Positions 7,849 through 17,276 of a stretch of 63,422 nt of DNA are shown piece after piece (position 1 is the stretch's first letter; every line of letters begins with the position of its first letter). A program made the position numbers and the translations under genes. The stretch comes from Gemmatimonadota bacterium. Its GTDB lineage: Bacteria > GCA-2686955. Where the stretch lies: positions 1 through 63,422 of the forward strand of contig NYZA01000258.1 in assembly GCA_002686955.1 (NCBI GenBank). Direction: 5' to 3'. Below the pieces are notes generated by a model. It saw only the letters and a list, made by a program, of their open reading frames with translations, did no database searches and was not told the origin of the DNA.

Positions 7849-9654
7849 ATGGCCTCGCAGCCGACCCTCGTCCACCGCCTCGCCCACCACGCGGAAACCC
7901 GGCCCGACACGCCCGCCATTCACGGTCGCAACGACGATGGCACCTGGCGGACCTACACCTGGAAGCAGTACTGGTACGCCGCCCGTGAGGTGGCGAAGGG
8001 GCTGATGTCGCTGGGGCTGATGCCCGGAGACACCGTGGCGATTGTCGGCGAGAACCAGCCTGAATGGGTGATCGCGCAGCTGGGGATCATGATGGCGCGC
8101 GGCCTGCCGGCGCCGATCTACTCGACGAGCACGGTGGGCCAGGTCGGCTACATCGTTTCGCACACACGCGCGCGCTTCGCCATCTGCGACAAGAGGGAGC
8201 AGCTCGAGAAGCTGCTCGCGGCATCCGCGGAAGAGACGATTCTGGTCCGGCACTACGTCACGACCGGCGAGGACGCGAGCGACATCGATACGGGCGTCGC
8301 GTCGCTCCGCACCCTCGACGAGCTGCGAACACTCGGACGGGAGCAGCCCGACGACGAGCTCGAAAGGCGCCAGTCCGAGATCAAGCCGGACGAGACCGGG
8401 CTCCTCATCTTCACCTCCGGCACGACCGGCCGGCCGAAAGGCGCCGAGCTCGAGCACGGTAGTATGACCGCGGCCATCGACACAATTCTCGCACGCTATC
8501 CGATGCTCGACGCGAGATCCCGAGTCGTTTCGTATCTGCCGCTATGTCACGTGGCGGAGCAGCTGGTTACGAACTTCGGCGGTCTCACTCTCGGCTGCGA
8601 GGCGTACTTCTGCCCGGATCTAACGCGGATCAAGGACTACATCACCGAGGTGCGGCCCACCATCTTCCTTGGCGTGCCGCGGGTATGGGAGAAGTTCCAG
8701 GCCGCGCTCGAAGCGAAGCTTGCCGAGGCGTCGGGCTCGAAGGCGAAGCTGGTGGCGTGGGCGCTACGCACCGAGCTCGCCTGTCATCGGAGAAGGGTGG
8801 AGTCAGGCCGGCCGGAGAGGACGCTCGGCCGTCGCCTCGCGAACCAGCTCGTGCTCTCCAAGATCCGCGAGAAACTCGGGCTCGACGAGCTTGTTTTGGC
8901 GGTCTCCGGTGCGGCGCCGATCGCCGTGGCGACGCTCGACTTCTTCGCCTCGATCGGCATAGTGATCCACGAGGGTTTCGGAATGACCGAAACGAGCGGG
9001 GTCGGCACAGGGAGCGACTACGGCCGTCCGAAGGCCGGTCTCGTAGGCAGGGCTCTGGACGGGGTCGAGATCCGCATCGCGGAGGACGGCGAGATCCAGC
9101 TACGGGGCCGGAGCATGGTGAAGTCGTACTATCGGCTTCTGAAGGAAACCGCCGAGCTCTACACCGAGGACGGCTGGATGCGCACCGGCGATCTCGGTGA
9201 GCTGGACGCGGACGGAAACCTGAAGATCACCGGACGCAAGAAGGAGATCCTCATTACCGCAGGCGGCAAAAACGTCGCCCCCGTCGAGATGGAGGCGCAC
9301 CTGCAATCGATCCGCGGGATCGGTCAGGCCGTCGTTGTCGGCGATCGGAAGCCCTACCTCTCGGCGCTGCTCAGCCTGGATCCGGAGGCGATCCCCGAAG
9401 TCTGCGCCCGGCTCGGCCTCGCGGAAGCCTCGATCGGGGAGCTCTCCGGGGACGACACCTTGCGCGCCTATCTGGAGAGAGAGGTCGAAGAGCGCTGCAA
9501 CGCCAAGATCGCGCGCTACCAGACGATCAAGCGGTTCGAAGTGCTGCCGGTCGAGTTCTCGATCGATTCCGGCGAGCTGACCCCGACGCTCAAGTTGAGG
9601 CGAAGCGTGATCCACCGGAAGTACCGTGCTCAGATCGAGGGGCTCTACGTCTGA
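7849..9654 (+). CDS. Long-chain acyl-CoA synthetase (AMP-forming)
   Basis: A 601-residue adenylate-forming enzyme that activates a fatty acid with ATP and CoA. The AMP-binding P-loop FTSGTTGRPKGAE is at about residues 185-197; GFGMTETSG is the A5-type motif; the hinge GWMRTGDLGELDADGNLKI and the C-terminal GRKKEILITAGGKNVAP (catalytic lysine region) complete the set. The start is the ATG at 7849, 9 bases after a GGAGGA ribosome site. The length fits the bacterial FadD15/FAA1-like group. A second synthetase of the same family lies at 58091-59893. With the acyl-CoA dehydrogenase and glyoxylate-shunt genes nearby, a role in fatty-acid use is likely. Confidence 0.9.
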   Translation: MASQPTLVHRLAHHAETRPDTPAIHGRNDDGTWRTYTWKQYWYAAREVAKGLMSLGLMPGDTVAIVGENQPEWVIAQLGIMMARGLPAPIYSTSTVGQVGYIVSHTRARFAICDKREQLEKLLAASAEETILVRHYVTTGEDASDIDTGVASLRTLDELRTLGREQPDDELERRQSEIKPDETGLLIFTSGTTGRPKGAELEHGSMTAAIDTILARYPMLDARSRVVSYLPLCHVAEQLVTNFGGLTLGCEAYFCPDLTRIKDYITEVRPTIFLGVPRVWEKFQAALEAKLAEASGSKAKLVAWALRTELACHRRRVESGRPERTLGRRLANQLVLSKIREKLGLDELVLAVSGAAPIAVATLDFFASIGIVIHEGFGMTETSGVGTGSDYGRPKAGLVGRALDGVEIRIAEDGEIQLRGRSMVKSYYRLLKETAELYTEDGWMRTGDLGELDADGNLKITGRKKEILITAGGKNVAPVEMEAHLQSIRGIGQAVVVGDRKPYLSALLSLDPEAIPEVCARLGLAEASIGELSGDDTLRAYLEREVEERCNAKIARYQTIKRFEVLPVEFSIDSGELTPTLKLRRSVIHRKYRAQIEGLYV

Positions 9655-9720
9655 GTCGCAGGGGCGACGAAGGGTCCGCGCAAGAACAACTTGTCATTTG
9701 GCATCCCATCCGCACCGCAT

Positions 9721-9760
9721 CTCCGGCCGATCGGGGCGACCCGAAATCGGGTAGCCGGAG
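9721..9760. terminator. Hairpin between convergent genes, possible two-way terminator
   Basis: CTCCGGC (9721-9727) pairs with GCCGGAG (9754-9760), enclosing a second stem ACCCG/CGGGT with an AAAT loop (9739-9752). It lies midway between the ends of the synthetase gene and the bacterioferritin gene. There is no U-tract, so termination is a guess from position and structure. Confidence 0.35.
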
Positions 9761-9848
9761 CGGTTGCCCGATGGAGCAACGCAGCTGGCGTGGATGCAGC
9801 GGCGCCGAATGCCACCGTATTTGTGGAATAGAGTACAAAGGGTGAGAA

Positions 9849-10325
9849 TCAGCCCTCGACGATCTGTTGCGCGAGGTAGTTCTCGAGCCCGACCTGCTCG
9901 ATGAGCACGAGTTGGGATTCGAGCCAGTCGATGTGTTCCTCTTCCTTGGTGAGGATCTCTTCGAGAAGCTCGCGGGTGCCGTTGTCGCCTGTTTCGCGGC
10001 AAGCCTTGATGCCGGCGTTGAGGCGGGCTACGGCGTCCTGCTCGACGGCCAGATCGCTTGCGAGCTGTTCGGGCACGGTCTGGCCGATGTTGATCTTGCC
10101 GAGCTTTTGCACATTCGGCATGCCGTCTAGATAGAGAATGCGCTCGATCACCTCTTCCGCGTGCTTCATCTCGTCGAGGCTCTCGCTACGAATCTGCTTG
10201 TATAGACGTTCGTATCCCCAGTCGTTGCACATCTCGGCGTGCAGGAAGTACTGGTTGATCGCCGTGAGCTCGGCGCATAGCACGTCGTTGAGGAGCTTGA
10301 TGACTTTCGCGTCGCCCTGCGGCAT
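9849..10325 (-). CDS. bfr: Bacterioferritin
   Basis: A 158-residue four-helix iron-storage protein, the normal length for Bfr. Ferroxidase ligands are visible: E18 in [11 protein letters not shown], the E51-x2-H54 pair in [13 protein letters not shown]94 in [11 protein letters not shown], and E127-x2-H130 in [12 protein letters not shown] methionine in the LDEMKHAE segment matches the haem-ligand Met52 of bacterioferritins. It oxidises Fe2+ and stores the mineral core in a 24-mer shell in the cytoplasm. The gene follows the bacterioferritin-associated ferredoxin gene by 30 bases, so iron loading and reductive release are made from one transcript, probably under the operator at 10584-10606. 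Confidence 0.95.
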   Translation of the reverse strand: MPQGDAKVIKLLNDVLCAELTAINQYFLHAEMCNDWGYERLYKQIRSESLDEMKHAEEVIERILYLDGMPNVQKLGKINIGQTVPEQLASDLAVEQDAVARLNAGIKACRETGDNGTRELLEEILTKEEEHIDWLESQLVLIEQVGLENYLAQQIVEG

Positions 10326-10355
10326 GAGGGCCTCCGTCTCTATTCTCTTGGGTTG

Positions 10356-10574
10356 TCAGGCCGCGATCGTATCGCTTGGGGGGCTGTTGCGCAGCTCTTC
10401 GTTCTTCTTCAATGCGTGAGCGTTGTGCAGAGCACGCGCCAGGTGCCGGGTGCATAGGCCACAGCCGGTGCCAGCCCCGCAACGGGAGCCGAGCTCGGCT
10501 ACGGTCCGGCACCCGGTTTCGGCGTGGGCGCGGACCTCGGAATCGGAGGTTGGATTGCAGAGGCAGATCAACAT
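10356..10574 (-). CDS. bfd: Bacterioferritin-associated ferredoxin-like [2Fe-2S] protein
   Basis: A 72-residue protein. It opens MLICLCNPTSD (C4, C6), then CGLC near residues 38-41, the C-x-C...C-x2-C arrangement of the Fer2_BFD fold that binds a [2Fe-2S] cluster. Bfd docks on bacterioferritin and passes electrons in to reduce and release stored iron. Additional cysteines (C22, C33) lie between. The tail of about 25 residues after the fold is polar. It is the first gene of a two-gene bfd-bfr unit, and its start codon lies only 9 bases from a palindromic operator. Confidence 0.9.
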   Translation of the reverse strand: MLICLCNPTSDSEVRAHAETGCRTVAELGSRCGAGTGCGLCTRHLARALHNAHALKKNEELRNSPPSDTIAA

Positions 10575-10583
10575 CGTGTCATC

Positions 10584-10606
10584 ATGATAATGACGGTCAC
10601 AATCAT
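10584..10606. promoter_or_regulatory. Palindromic operator in front of bfd-bfr (Fur-like or metalloregulator site)
   Basis: A 23-base near-palindrome: ATGAT, two bases, TGAC, a central base, GTCA, two bases, ATCAT. All nine outer/inner positions per arm match apart from the two-base spacers. On the plus strand the left half reads ATGATAATGAC, similar to a Fur half-site (GATAAT). It sits 10-32 bases upstream of the bfd start, where binding would block transcription or initiation. Iron control is inferred from the genes; the window also encodes a DtxR-family regulator that could bind here. Confidence 0.55.
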
Positions 10607-10640
10607 TGGCAAGCCTTGGATCGAAAACAAATGACCAAAC

Positions 10641-12899
10641 TCAGGTTTTCGCGCTGATCAGCTCCTCCAGCGCCCCGGTTTCGGGGTCGATGAGCTCCTC
10701 GATGCGCCGGGAGTCGACATCGGCGACGATGACCTTTCCGATCTCTTCGTCCACCTCGGAGTAGATCCCGCGCTCCCTCATCTTCTGGGTCTGGTGGTGA
10801 TTGTCGTCTGTGGGACTAACGTAGTGGACCGAGACCGCACGGTACCGATGAATCAAGAAGATGTGGAGCAGGGTCATCAATCGCTTGCGCCGGAGCCCGA
10901 GATCGAAGGTGTTTTGGTCGCGAACCGAGAGGAAATGCTGGCCGCGCCGATCTTTGATGTCGGTGAAGATGACGTTGGCGAGCTTCTCTCCGGCGGGATC
11001 GGCGATGTGGAGCTCCAGAAGCTCGGAGCTGGCGCGGTGGGGGCGGAGGACGGCGCGAAAGGGACCAGTGAGATCGTGGTGACGGGTCCAGATGGCCAGC
11101 CATCCTTCGAGCAGACCGGGGGGGACTTCGGTCAGAACCAAGTGCTGGAACTGTGTGGAGCCCTTCCCCATCGCCTTCGTAGTCGCGGTTCTGCCGGACG
11201 ATGCGGCGAGACCGCCGTCCAGGCGCGGGCCGCCGACGAGGGTCTGGGGAGTCTTGAAGGGGGAATCGAGAAGGCGGAACTTGCGCTGGAGCTGAGCCAG
11301 GGCGAGCATGCCCTCTTCCTGCAGCGATGCGGCGAACTCCTCGCCGGCGAGACCGTCGATCTGGTGCCCGCCGTAGGTGATGAAGTTGAAGACGAAGCCC
11401 ATCTTGCCCAGCTCTTCGGGGAAGGAGCGCATCTGGTCGTCGCTCATTCCGGTGCTGTCCCAGTTGAAGGAGGGGGAGAGGTTGTAGGCCAACATCTTGT
11501 CCGGGAAGCGGGCGTGGATCGCCTCTTGGAAGCGGCGGGCATCCTCGAGGTCGGCGGTCTTCGTCTCCATCCAGAGCAGGTCGGCGAAAGGGGCCACCGC
11601 CAGCGATTTGGCGATGGCGTAGTCGATGCCGCCCTGGATCTGGTGGTAGCCCTCCGGGGTCTTGGCGTGCTCGCAGCTCCAGGTCACCTGGATGCCCATC
11701 TCTCGGGCCCTCTCCTCGGCCTCCGTCGCTGACGCGCCCCGCGCGAACTCGAGCCACTCCTCCACCTCGAGTTCGAAGCGCTCCCCCTCGCTCGCTCTGA
11801 ACTTCATGACATCCGCGACCGCCTGGGGATAGGTCGTCAAGCCGGCCTCGGCCTGCCAGGTCTCGACCATCTGCGAAACCACCGAATCGAGCAGAGCGTC
11901 GGGGCCCACTTCCGGATCGCGAAGGTACTCGCCCGCGCTTTCGGTGAGGAACGGGAGTAGATCGGCCCGCCGCAACCAACCAACAGCTTCTTCGTATTCG
12001 TAGTCGGAGAGAGCATAGAGCAGATGGCCGTTCAGCTCCTCGACACCGGCCTCGTGGAGTTTCTTGAGCACAGTCAGGTAGGCCACCTTGTATCTTGGGA
12101 CGGTCGTGTTGGTCGCGCCGAGGACGAAGGGCTGGTCCCTTTCATCACCCTTGCTCTCGAGAAGTGTCGCCGCCTCGGCGTCGGTTCTGGCGACGATGAT
12201 CCCTGGGACCTCCATGATGTCGAGTTGGAATCGGGCCGCGTTCAGACGCTTGATCTGCTCATCCACTGGAACGAGCACTTTGCCTCCCTGGTGCCCGCAC
12301 TTTTTTGCCCCAGGTCGCTGGTCTTCTATGTGGTAACCGGGGACTCCGACTTCGACGAAGCGTCGCACCAGATTGCGTACATGGGCGTCGCCTCCGTGGC
12401 CGGTATCGGCGTCGGCGATGATAAAGGGGCGAAAGTCGTGCTCCGGTGTGGACTCTTGCTGCTCTGCGCTCATTCGCGATCGGGCAAAACACTGGTTCTT
12501 GTCGGCCGCCAAAAGGGCGCGCACGATCACTGCCGCCTCGTTCGGGACCTGGCTCAAGGGGTAGCTGGCAAGATCGGGACCGGGATCTTCGTGTATCGAG
12601 CCCTTCGCGGATGTGGCCCATCCCCCCAAATAGATCCCCTCGATTCCCATCCGCTTCATCGCTACGGCCTGACCCGGGGAGTATGGGCCGAAGGTGGTAA
12701 TGGAGCGTCTTCTCGCAAACAGGTCCCGGAGGAGAGCGTAGAAGCCCTCCGCGGCGTCGCGCGCGAGTGCATGGTCGTTACGGATCGTGCCCCTTTGCTC
12801 CACTACCTGCCGGGGAGAATAGAGCCGGAGGATGCCTTTGAAGCGAGGGCCGGCCATCCATTTGCGGCTGGTCTCGACCTCACGTTGAAACGTGCTCAT
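10641..12899 (-). CDS. aceA: Isocitrate lyase, long form
   Basis: A 752-residue enzyme, much longer than the usual 430-530 residues and close to the mycobacterial AceA/ICL2 class. The catalytic signature [13 protein letters not shown] holds K199-H203 with the active-site cysteine C201. ADADTGHGG (162-170) carries Mg2+ ligands, and YNLSPSFNW (about residue 480) the glyoxylate-binding serines. It splits isocitrate to glyoxylate and succinate, the first step of the glyoxylate bypass in the cytoplasm. The extra C-terminal part (about 590 onward) is the ICL2-type domain thought to be regulatory in mycobacteria. It follows malate synthase by 10 bases, so aceB-aceA is one operon; AGGAG lies just before the start. 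Confidence 0.93.
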   Translation of the reverse strand: MSTFQREVETSRKWMAGPRFKGILRLYSPRQVVEQRGTIRNDHALARDAAEGFYALLRDLFARRRSITTFGPYSPGQAVAMKRMGIEGIYLGGWATSAKGSIHEDPGPDLASYPLSQVPNEAAVIVRALLAADKNQCFARSRMSAEQQESTPEHDFRPFIIADADTGHGGDAHVRNLVRRFVEVGVPGYHIEDQRPGAKKCGHQGGKVLVPVDEQIKRLNAARFQLDIMEVPGIIVARTDAEAATLLESKGDERDQPFVLGATNTTVPRYKVAYLTVLKKLHEAGVEELNGHLLYALSDYEYEEAVGWLRRADLLPFLTESAGEYLRDPEVGPDALLDSVVSQMVETWQAEAGLTTYPQAVADVMKFRASEGERFELEVEEWLEFARGASATEAEERAREMGIQVTWSCEHAKTPEGYHQIQGGIDYAIAKSLAVAPFADLLWMETKTADLEDARRFQEAIHARFPDKMLAYNLSPSFNWDSTGMSDDQMRSFPEELGKMGFVFNFITYGGHQIDGLAGEEFAASLQEEGMLALAQLQRKFRLLDSPFKTPQTLVGGPRLDGGLAASSGRTATTKAMGKGSTQFQHLVLTEVPPGLLEGWLAIWTRHHDLTGPFRAVLRPHRASSELLELHIADPAGEKLANVIFTDIKDRRGQHFLSVRDQNTFDLGLRRKRLMTLLHIFLIHRYRAVSVHYVSPTDDNHHQTQKMRERGIYSEVDEEIGKVIVADVDSRRIEELIDPETGALEELISAKT

Positions 12900-12909
12900 T
12901 CCTTGGCTC

Positions 12910-14820
12910 CTATGAAGTTGTTTCGAAATCCAGGTTGTGCGTGATTCTCGTGCCGTCTCGCCAAAACGCCTTCATGTACATGTCTATCCGTTCCTTCGCC
13001 GAGGCGAGATCGCGGTTGTTGAGATTGATATTGAGAAGGTCGATGTACCAGGGCGCCTTGATATCCGCATTGACATAGGTAGCCACAATCTCCGCGGCGA
13101 TCGGGAGAGTCGTTCGCTTCGAGCTGTCGTGCACGTCGCGATTGCTCGCGCTCTCAAGCTTGAGCATCTCTTCGGCCAAGAGCCGGCGGAAGAGATCGGA
13201 GTCGAAAGAGTCGCCGACGCGCACACCGGTTTCTTCATCGTTCTCCGTGAAAGTAGCACCCTTGTGCAACCATTCCCACAAGATGCTCAGGCGGATCTCT
13301 CCGGTAGCCATATCTTCCATGAGGTAAAGTACGTCGTCGTTTCCGAAATGGTCGGCGGGCTTGAGCGCGGCGGCCTGCATGCCTTGACCGAAGGCATTGC
13401 CGTACTGAAGAGCCACACTGAGCAGATCGCGTGCCCCGCGCACCGTTCGGGGTGCGGGTTCCAGTAGAGCCAAGCCGTCGGCATCGGCCGGCGTGTAGGT
13501 CAGCCGGGGAAAGGCGCGTGCCGATTGGTTGTCTTCGCCGGCCTTCTCCCACACGGGCCGTACGATATGGACCATCTTCCAATGGGCGACCCATTTGCCG
13601 CTTGCGCCCTCGCGCTGCTCTCGTTCACCCCCGGCGACGGCTTTTTTCATGCTGCTCGCCACGCCCTCTTCGGAACCAACCGGGATATTGGGCTCCATCC
13701 CACCCTGCCAGAGGGCGCAACGGCCGGCCAGATCGGGGGTGTTGACGGCACGACGCACGCGATCTTCGTAGTTGCGCATGTAGCCGTATGTCATGACGAT
13801 CGAGTCGATATTCGGGTCGATAAAACCAGAGTGCCAGGTGAATGCGTCCGCCACGCTGTTGATGTAGTCCCAACGGCCCGTGTTGTAGCCTACGAAATGC
13901 TCGCCGAGCGCCGCGCGGATCTCCATTAGCTGGAAAGATGCTTCCAACTGTTCGACCAGCACGTACACTTTAACGGTGCCTATCGAGAGACCGAGATGTG
14001 TCTCGAGAGCGGAGAGCATCTCATTCCACAGCGCCGCTTCTTCGGCGGTCTGGATCTTGGGCAGATAGAGAACGATCGATCTGCCTTCGTCGCGCAGCCG
14101 CTCGTGGTTGTTCACCACGTATAGGCCCATGTCGACGATCGATGCGGAGAACCCTCGTCCATCGAGCGCGCGCACGTGGCGATCATCGAGATGCAGACCG
14201 CGGGCGCGAAAGATGCGGGTTGTGAAGTCGAGCTGCTGGCGCCAGTCTCCGATGATCGGTCGGCCGAAGAAACCTTCGGCCCATCGGTTCATCTCGACAG
14301 CGACCTCTTTTGCGGCATCGAGGAAGATCGGATCCCGGGCGATGGCGAGTTTGAGGTTTCGCTGGTTGTCGAGCGACATGGTGCCGATCTGTCCCAGGGC
14401 GTCCTCGCCGTCGAACATCCACCCGTCCGCACCGGAAAGCAACGCGTAGGCCACATTGCGGATGCTCCTCTCGATGGGTGCGTTCGGCTTCGCCGCGGGG
14501 CCGGTCCCTTGAATCCACTGGCGGATGAGATCGTGGGGAATCTCGCTTCCGGTGAACCGGCCATCACGGGCATCTTCCACGCGAATCGAGGTCCGCGGGA
14601 TCACGGAGTCCGGGGGAAGAAAGGTGATCGCCTCGCGGTCACGGGCGCGCCGACGGCGGCGCGCGATGCGGGACTCCATGATCCCTAGTCGCTCGGCATT
14701 GAAAGGAGCCAGCGCTTCGAACGCGGTCAAGGCCTCGACGGTGTAAACATCGGCGTAGGCTTGCTCTACGCCCGCTCGGATCTGGAACCCGGGCTCCCGC
14801 GAACTCTGGGTCCTGCCCAT
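12910..14820 (-). CDS. aceB: Malate synthase (family A-like)
   Basis: A 636-residue enzyme joining glyoxylate and acetyl-CoA to malate. Family marks are [15 protein letters not shown], the mid-protein [13 protein letters not shown] (GRWDYI is the malate synthase A signature), the [10 protein letters not shown] segment, and [19 protein letters not shown] near 510. It is about 100 residues longer than enterobacterial AceB, partly at the N-terminus. The start is the ATG at 14820 with AGGAGA about 8 bases upstream; a frame open to 15153 has no homologous features. It is the first gene of the aceB-aceA operon. An ATTCT...AGAAT inverted repeat at 14845-14859 lies close to its start. Confidence 0.9.
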   Translation of the reverse strand: MGRTQSSREPGFQIRAGVEQAYADVYTVEALTAFEALAPFNAERLGIMESRIARRRRRARDREAITFLPPDSVIPRTSIRVEDARDGRFTGSEIPHDLIRQWIQGTGPAAKPNAPIERSIRNVAYALLSGADGWMFDGEDALGQIGTMSLDNQRNLKLAIARDPIFLDAAKEVAVEMNRWAEGFFGRPIIGDWRQQLDFTTRIFRARGLHLDDRHVRALDGRGFSASIVDMGLYVVNNHERLRDEGRSIVLYLPKIQTAEEAALWNEMLSALETHLGLSIGTVKVYVLVEQLEASFQLMEIRAALGEHFVGYNTGRWDYINSVADAFTWHSGFIDPNIDSIVMTYGYMRNYEDRVRRAVNTPDLAGRCALWQGGMEPNIPVGSEEGVASSMKKAVAGGEREQREGASGKWVAHWKMVHIVRPVWEKAGEDNQSARAFPRLTYTPADADGLALLEPAPRTVRGARDLLSVALQYGNAFGQGMQAAALKPADHFGNDDVLYLMEDMATGEIRLSILWEWLHKGATFTENDEETGVRVGDSFDSDLFRRLLAEEMLKLESASNRDVHDSSKRTTLPIAAEIVATYVNADIKAPWYIDLLNINLNNRDLASAKERIDMYMKAFWRDGTRITHNLDFETTS

Positions 14821-14844
14821 ATTGTGGCTCTCCTGTTCTCCTCG

Positions 14845-14859
14845 ATTCTGATCGAGAAT
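14845..14859. promoter_or_regulatory. Short inverted repeat upstream of aceB
   Basis: ATTCT (14845-14849) and AGAAT (14855-14859) are perfect 5-base arms five apart, about 25 bases before the aceB start in the 199-base region between aceB and the divergent transglutaminase gene. It may be a repressor site. The arms are short enough to occur by chance. Confidence 0.2.
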
Positions 14860-15019
14860 GCACTCTGCGCTGGATACTCGGTCAAGATCGCCTTTTCGAC
14901 AAGGGTGGCATACCCATGGATCGAAGCGGGGCCTACTCTGGTGCGCGGAATCGCGCCAACGCGCGGCTTCCGGTATCCTGCTCGCCCAACACCGAACCCG
15001 CCTGGAACAGCCCGAGACC

Positions 15020-16087
15020 ATGTCGATTCGCCTTCTCGCCAACGTCCGTGGCGTCACCGCATTGACGGTATTCGGCATTCTGGGAGCGAGTGCTCTTGCA
15101 GGCTGCCGCCCGCCGGTTCCGGCGGCCGCGGTGGTTCCTGCGGACCAGGTCATTCGTCCGGTGGAAACCAGAAAGATCAGCTTTCGCTACGAGGTTGAAG
15201 TGGAGGAGGTACCGGCGACCGCGCGCCGGGCCCTGTTGTGGGTGCCGATCCCGCCGTCCGGCCGGGAACAGACGGTGCACCGGATCCGTATCGACGGCGG
15301 CGCGCCCCATGTCGAGGTGCCCGAGCCGAGGTTCGGAAATCGGGCCATGCGCTTCGAGTTGACGCCCGGAGTGCCGACCCAGAACATCGCGATCGAGTTC
15401 GAGCTGACCCGTCATGCGCCGAGTCCGGCGGCGGAGGCCAACCCTCTTGGTGAAGTCAACGCCAAGGTAGACGATCCAGGCGCTTGGTTGGCCCCGGATC
15501 GCTTGGTCCCGATCGACGGCTTCGTCGATGAGCTGGCGCGACGGATCACGGCGGGAGAGGTCGAGCGTGAAGCGAAGGCGCGGGCGATCTACGACTATGT
15601 CGTGCGAGAAATGAGCTATGACAAGTCGGGTTCCGGCTGGGGCAATGGCGACATCTATTGGGCTTGCGACACGAAACGGGGGAACTGCACCGATTTCCAC
15701 TCCCTTTTCATCGGGTGCGCACGAGCGCTGGGAATCCCAACCCGCTTCGAAATGGGTGTCCCGATTCCTACCGACAGGTCATCGGGCGAAATCGCGGGCT
15801 ACCATTGTTGGGCTCAATTCCATCTGGAAGATCGAGGCTGGGTGCCCGTCGACGCATCGGAAGCGCACAAGTACCCACAGAAGAGAGAGTTCTTCTTCGG
15901 AGGTCATGACACGGACCGAATACTTCTTAGCGCGGGTCGAGATCTGGTCTTCGAGGGAATGCGGAGTGGACCGATGAACTACTTCGTTTACCCCCACGTG
16001 GAAGTGGACGGCGAGAAGTGGAACAGAGTCAACCGACGCTTCTCATATCGCGATATACACAAGGAGAATCGAGATGGTGTTTCATAG
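15020..16087 (+). CDS. Transglutaminase-like lipoprotein
   Basis: A 355-residue exported lipoprotein: hydrophobic leader with lipobox ALAGC (C28 or so), so probably anchored to a membrane. The transglutaminase/protease-like core holds RGNCTDFHSLFIGCARALG with the catalytic cysteine, GYHCWAQFHLEDRGWVPVDASE with histidine and aspartate, and the preceding RAIYDYVVREMSYD helix. Members of this fold are mostly thiol proteases or peptide-crosslinkers of unknown substrate in bacteria. The start is the ATG at 15020, which places the leader correctly. The next gene overlaps its last 14 bases, forming an operon with two more small genes. Confidence 0.85.
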   Translation: MSIRLLANVRGVTALTVFGILGASALAGCRPPVPAAAVVPADQVIRPVETRKISFRYEVEVEEVPATARRALLWVPIPPSGREQTVHRIRIDGGAPHVEVPEPRFGNRAMRFELTPGVPTQNIAIEFELTRHAPSPAAEANPLGEVNAKVDDPGAWLAPDRLVPIDGFVDELARRITAGEVEREAKARAIYDYVVREMSYDKSGSGWGNGDIYWACDTKRGNCTDFHSLFIGCARALGIPTRFEMGVPIPTDRSSGEIAGYHCWAQFHLEDRGWVPVDASEAHKYPQKREFFFGGHDTDRILLSAGRDLVFEGMRSGPMNYFVYPHVEVDGEKWNRVNRRFSYRDIHKENRDGVS

Positions 16088-16595
16088 AGCCTTTCAAGAA
16101 TCGGTGATGCTGACGATGGTGCTCGGCGTTGCTCTGTCCTGCGCGCAGGCAATCGGTCAAGAACATCCGGAGCATCCGAGCAAGGGGGAACATGCGGAGC
16201 ATCCGGAGCATCCGGATAAGGGGGAGCACCCCGAGAGCGCGCACAAGGCTCCCACTATCGAAGAGGTCGCCAAGTTCCTCGAGAACCATGTGACGCGAGC
16301 CGCCGCCGGAAGTGATGGCGCTATCCACATCATGGACAAAAAGGCGGGTGTGAAAAGAAACCTGAAGCTGGACAAGATCCACCGCGAACGCCTCGCCAAG
16401 ACCGGGGAAGGCGTCTACTTCGTATGCGCTGATTTCAAGGACGACGCGGGCAAGGTCTTCGACCTCGATTTCTGGGTGAAGCGCTCCGGCGAAGGACTGA
16501 AGGTGGCCGACACCATGATCCACAAAGAGGCTGGAAAGGCGCGGTACAGCTGGTCCGAGAAAGGCGGGGTCTGGTCGCGGACATCGGTGGACTAG
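16074..16595 (+). CDS. Secreted protein with His-rich EHPEHP repeats
   Basis: A 173-residue protein that overlaps the transglutaminase gene by 14 bases, so it is translationally coupled. Signal peptide to about residue 28 (ends AIGQ). Residues 29-58 are an imperfect tandem repeat rich in EHPEHP and KGEH (DNA repeat at about 16161-16231), a likely metal-binding tail. The folded part (about 60-173) contains DGAIHIMDKKAGVKRNLKL, YFVCADFKD and DLDFWVKRS. This resembles small periplasmic proteins of unknown role in which a conserved cysteine (here VCADF) sits before an acidic strand. Metal binding or handling is inferred only from the histidines. Confidence 0.7.
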   Translation: MVFHRAFQESVMLTMVLGVALSCAQAIGQEHPEHPSKGEHAEHPEHPDKGEHPESAHKAPTIEEVAKFLENHVTRAAAGSDGAIHIMDKKAGVKRNLKLDKIHRERLAKTGEGVYFVCADFKDDAGKVFDLDFWVKRSGEGLKVADTMIHKEAGKARYSWSEKGGVWSRTSVD

Positions 16596-16601
16596 ACGCG
16601 T

Positions 16602-17087
16602 GTGACAACAGGGTCGGCCGCCCGCTTCGACCGTCGGCGACGCTACCGCTACACGCTTTCTCGCAGGTGGGATTCGGTGGGCGGAAAAGTCACGTTCGTG
16701 ATGCTGAACCCGAGCACGGCCGATGCCGTGGCGGACGATCCCACGATCCGCCGCTGTATCGGTTTTGCCCAGGCGTGGGGGTTCGGAGCACTGGAAGTGG
16801 TGAACCTCTACGCATACCGCGCCACGCGCCCGGCAGAGCTCTTCGCGGCGGATGATCCGGTGGGGCCGCGCAACAATCGCTTCGTGCGAGCGGCGGCCCG
16901 CTCGGCGGCACTGGTCGTTGCGGCATGGGGCGTGTATGGACGGCGCCACGGCCGCGACGCTGCGGTGCTCGCGACACTTCGGCGGATCGGACCGGTACAT
17001 TGCCTCGGAATGACACTGGGGGGGCAGCCGCGCCACCCCCTCTTCGTGCGACGCACCATGATCGCCGAGCTCTTTGCGCCCGGCTAG
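16602..17087 (+). CDS. DUF1643 family protein
   Basis: A 161-residue protein of the DUF1643 family: YRYTLSRRW, then VMLNPSTADA, DDPTIRRCIGFA, GFGALEVVNLYAYRAT and CLGMTLGGQPRHPL. These blocks span the whole family; function unknown, although the fold suggests a nucleotide- or nucleic-acid-binding enzyme. The start is a GTG at 16602, six bases after the preceding stop. The TAG stop (17085-17087) is made of the first bases of the inverted-repeat element at 17084-17248, so the element seems to have landed at or near the end of the gene and may have trimmed it slightly. Confidence 0.85.
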   Translation: MTTGSAARFDRRRRYRYTLSRRWDSVGGKVTFVMLNPSTADAVADDPTIRRCIGFAQAWGFGALEVVNLYAYRATRPAELFAADDPVGPRNNRFVRAAARSAALVVAAWGVYGRRHGRDAAVLATLRRIGPVHCLGMTLGGQPRHPLFVRRTMIAELFAPG

Positions 17088-17248
17088 TGTCCTGACACAG
17101 AGATTCGTGGCATGGATCCCGATGAATCGGTGTCGCCATCAAGGCGCGTCGACGCAGGCGTAGCAGCGCCACGTCAAGGAGACAGCAACGCAGAAGGCGA
17201 CGTTGAGACGCGGTAGATGTGCCACGAATCTCTGTGTCAGGACACTAG
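17084..17248. repeat. 165-bp element with 29-bp perfect terminal inverted repeats (MITE-like)
   Basis: The left end (17084-17112, beginning CTAGTGTCCTGACACAG) is an exact reverse complement of the right end (17220-17248). The 107-base interior has no gene and is unusually repeat-like, including TCGACGCAGGCGTAGC followed by GCGCCACGTC. The CTAG at both ends could be a target duplication or part of the repeat. It has no transposase, so movement would need one in trans. The end of the window (63317 onward) holds a diverged relative. It separates the DUF1643 gene from the acyl-CoA dehydrogenase gene and could act as a strong bidirectional hairpin terminator. Confidence 0.8.
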
Positions 17249-17276
17249 TAGTCACAAGCCCTTCTGCCTGAAACAA

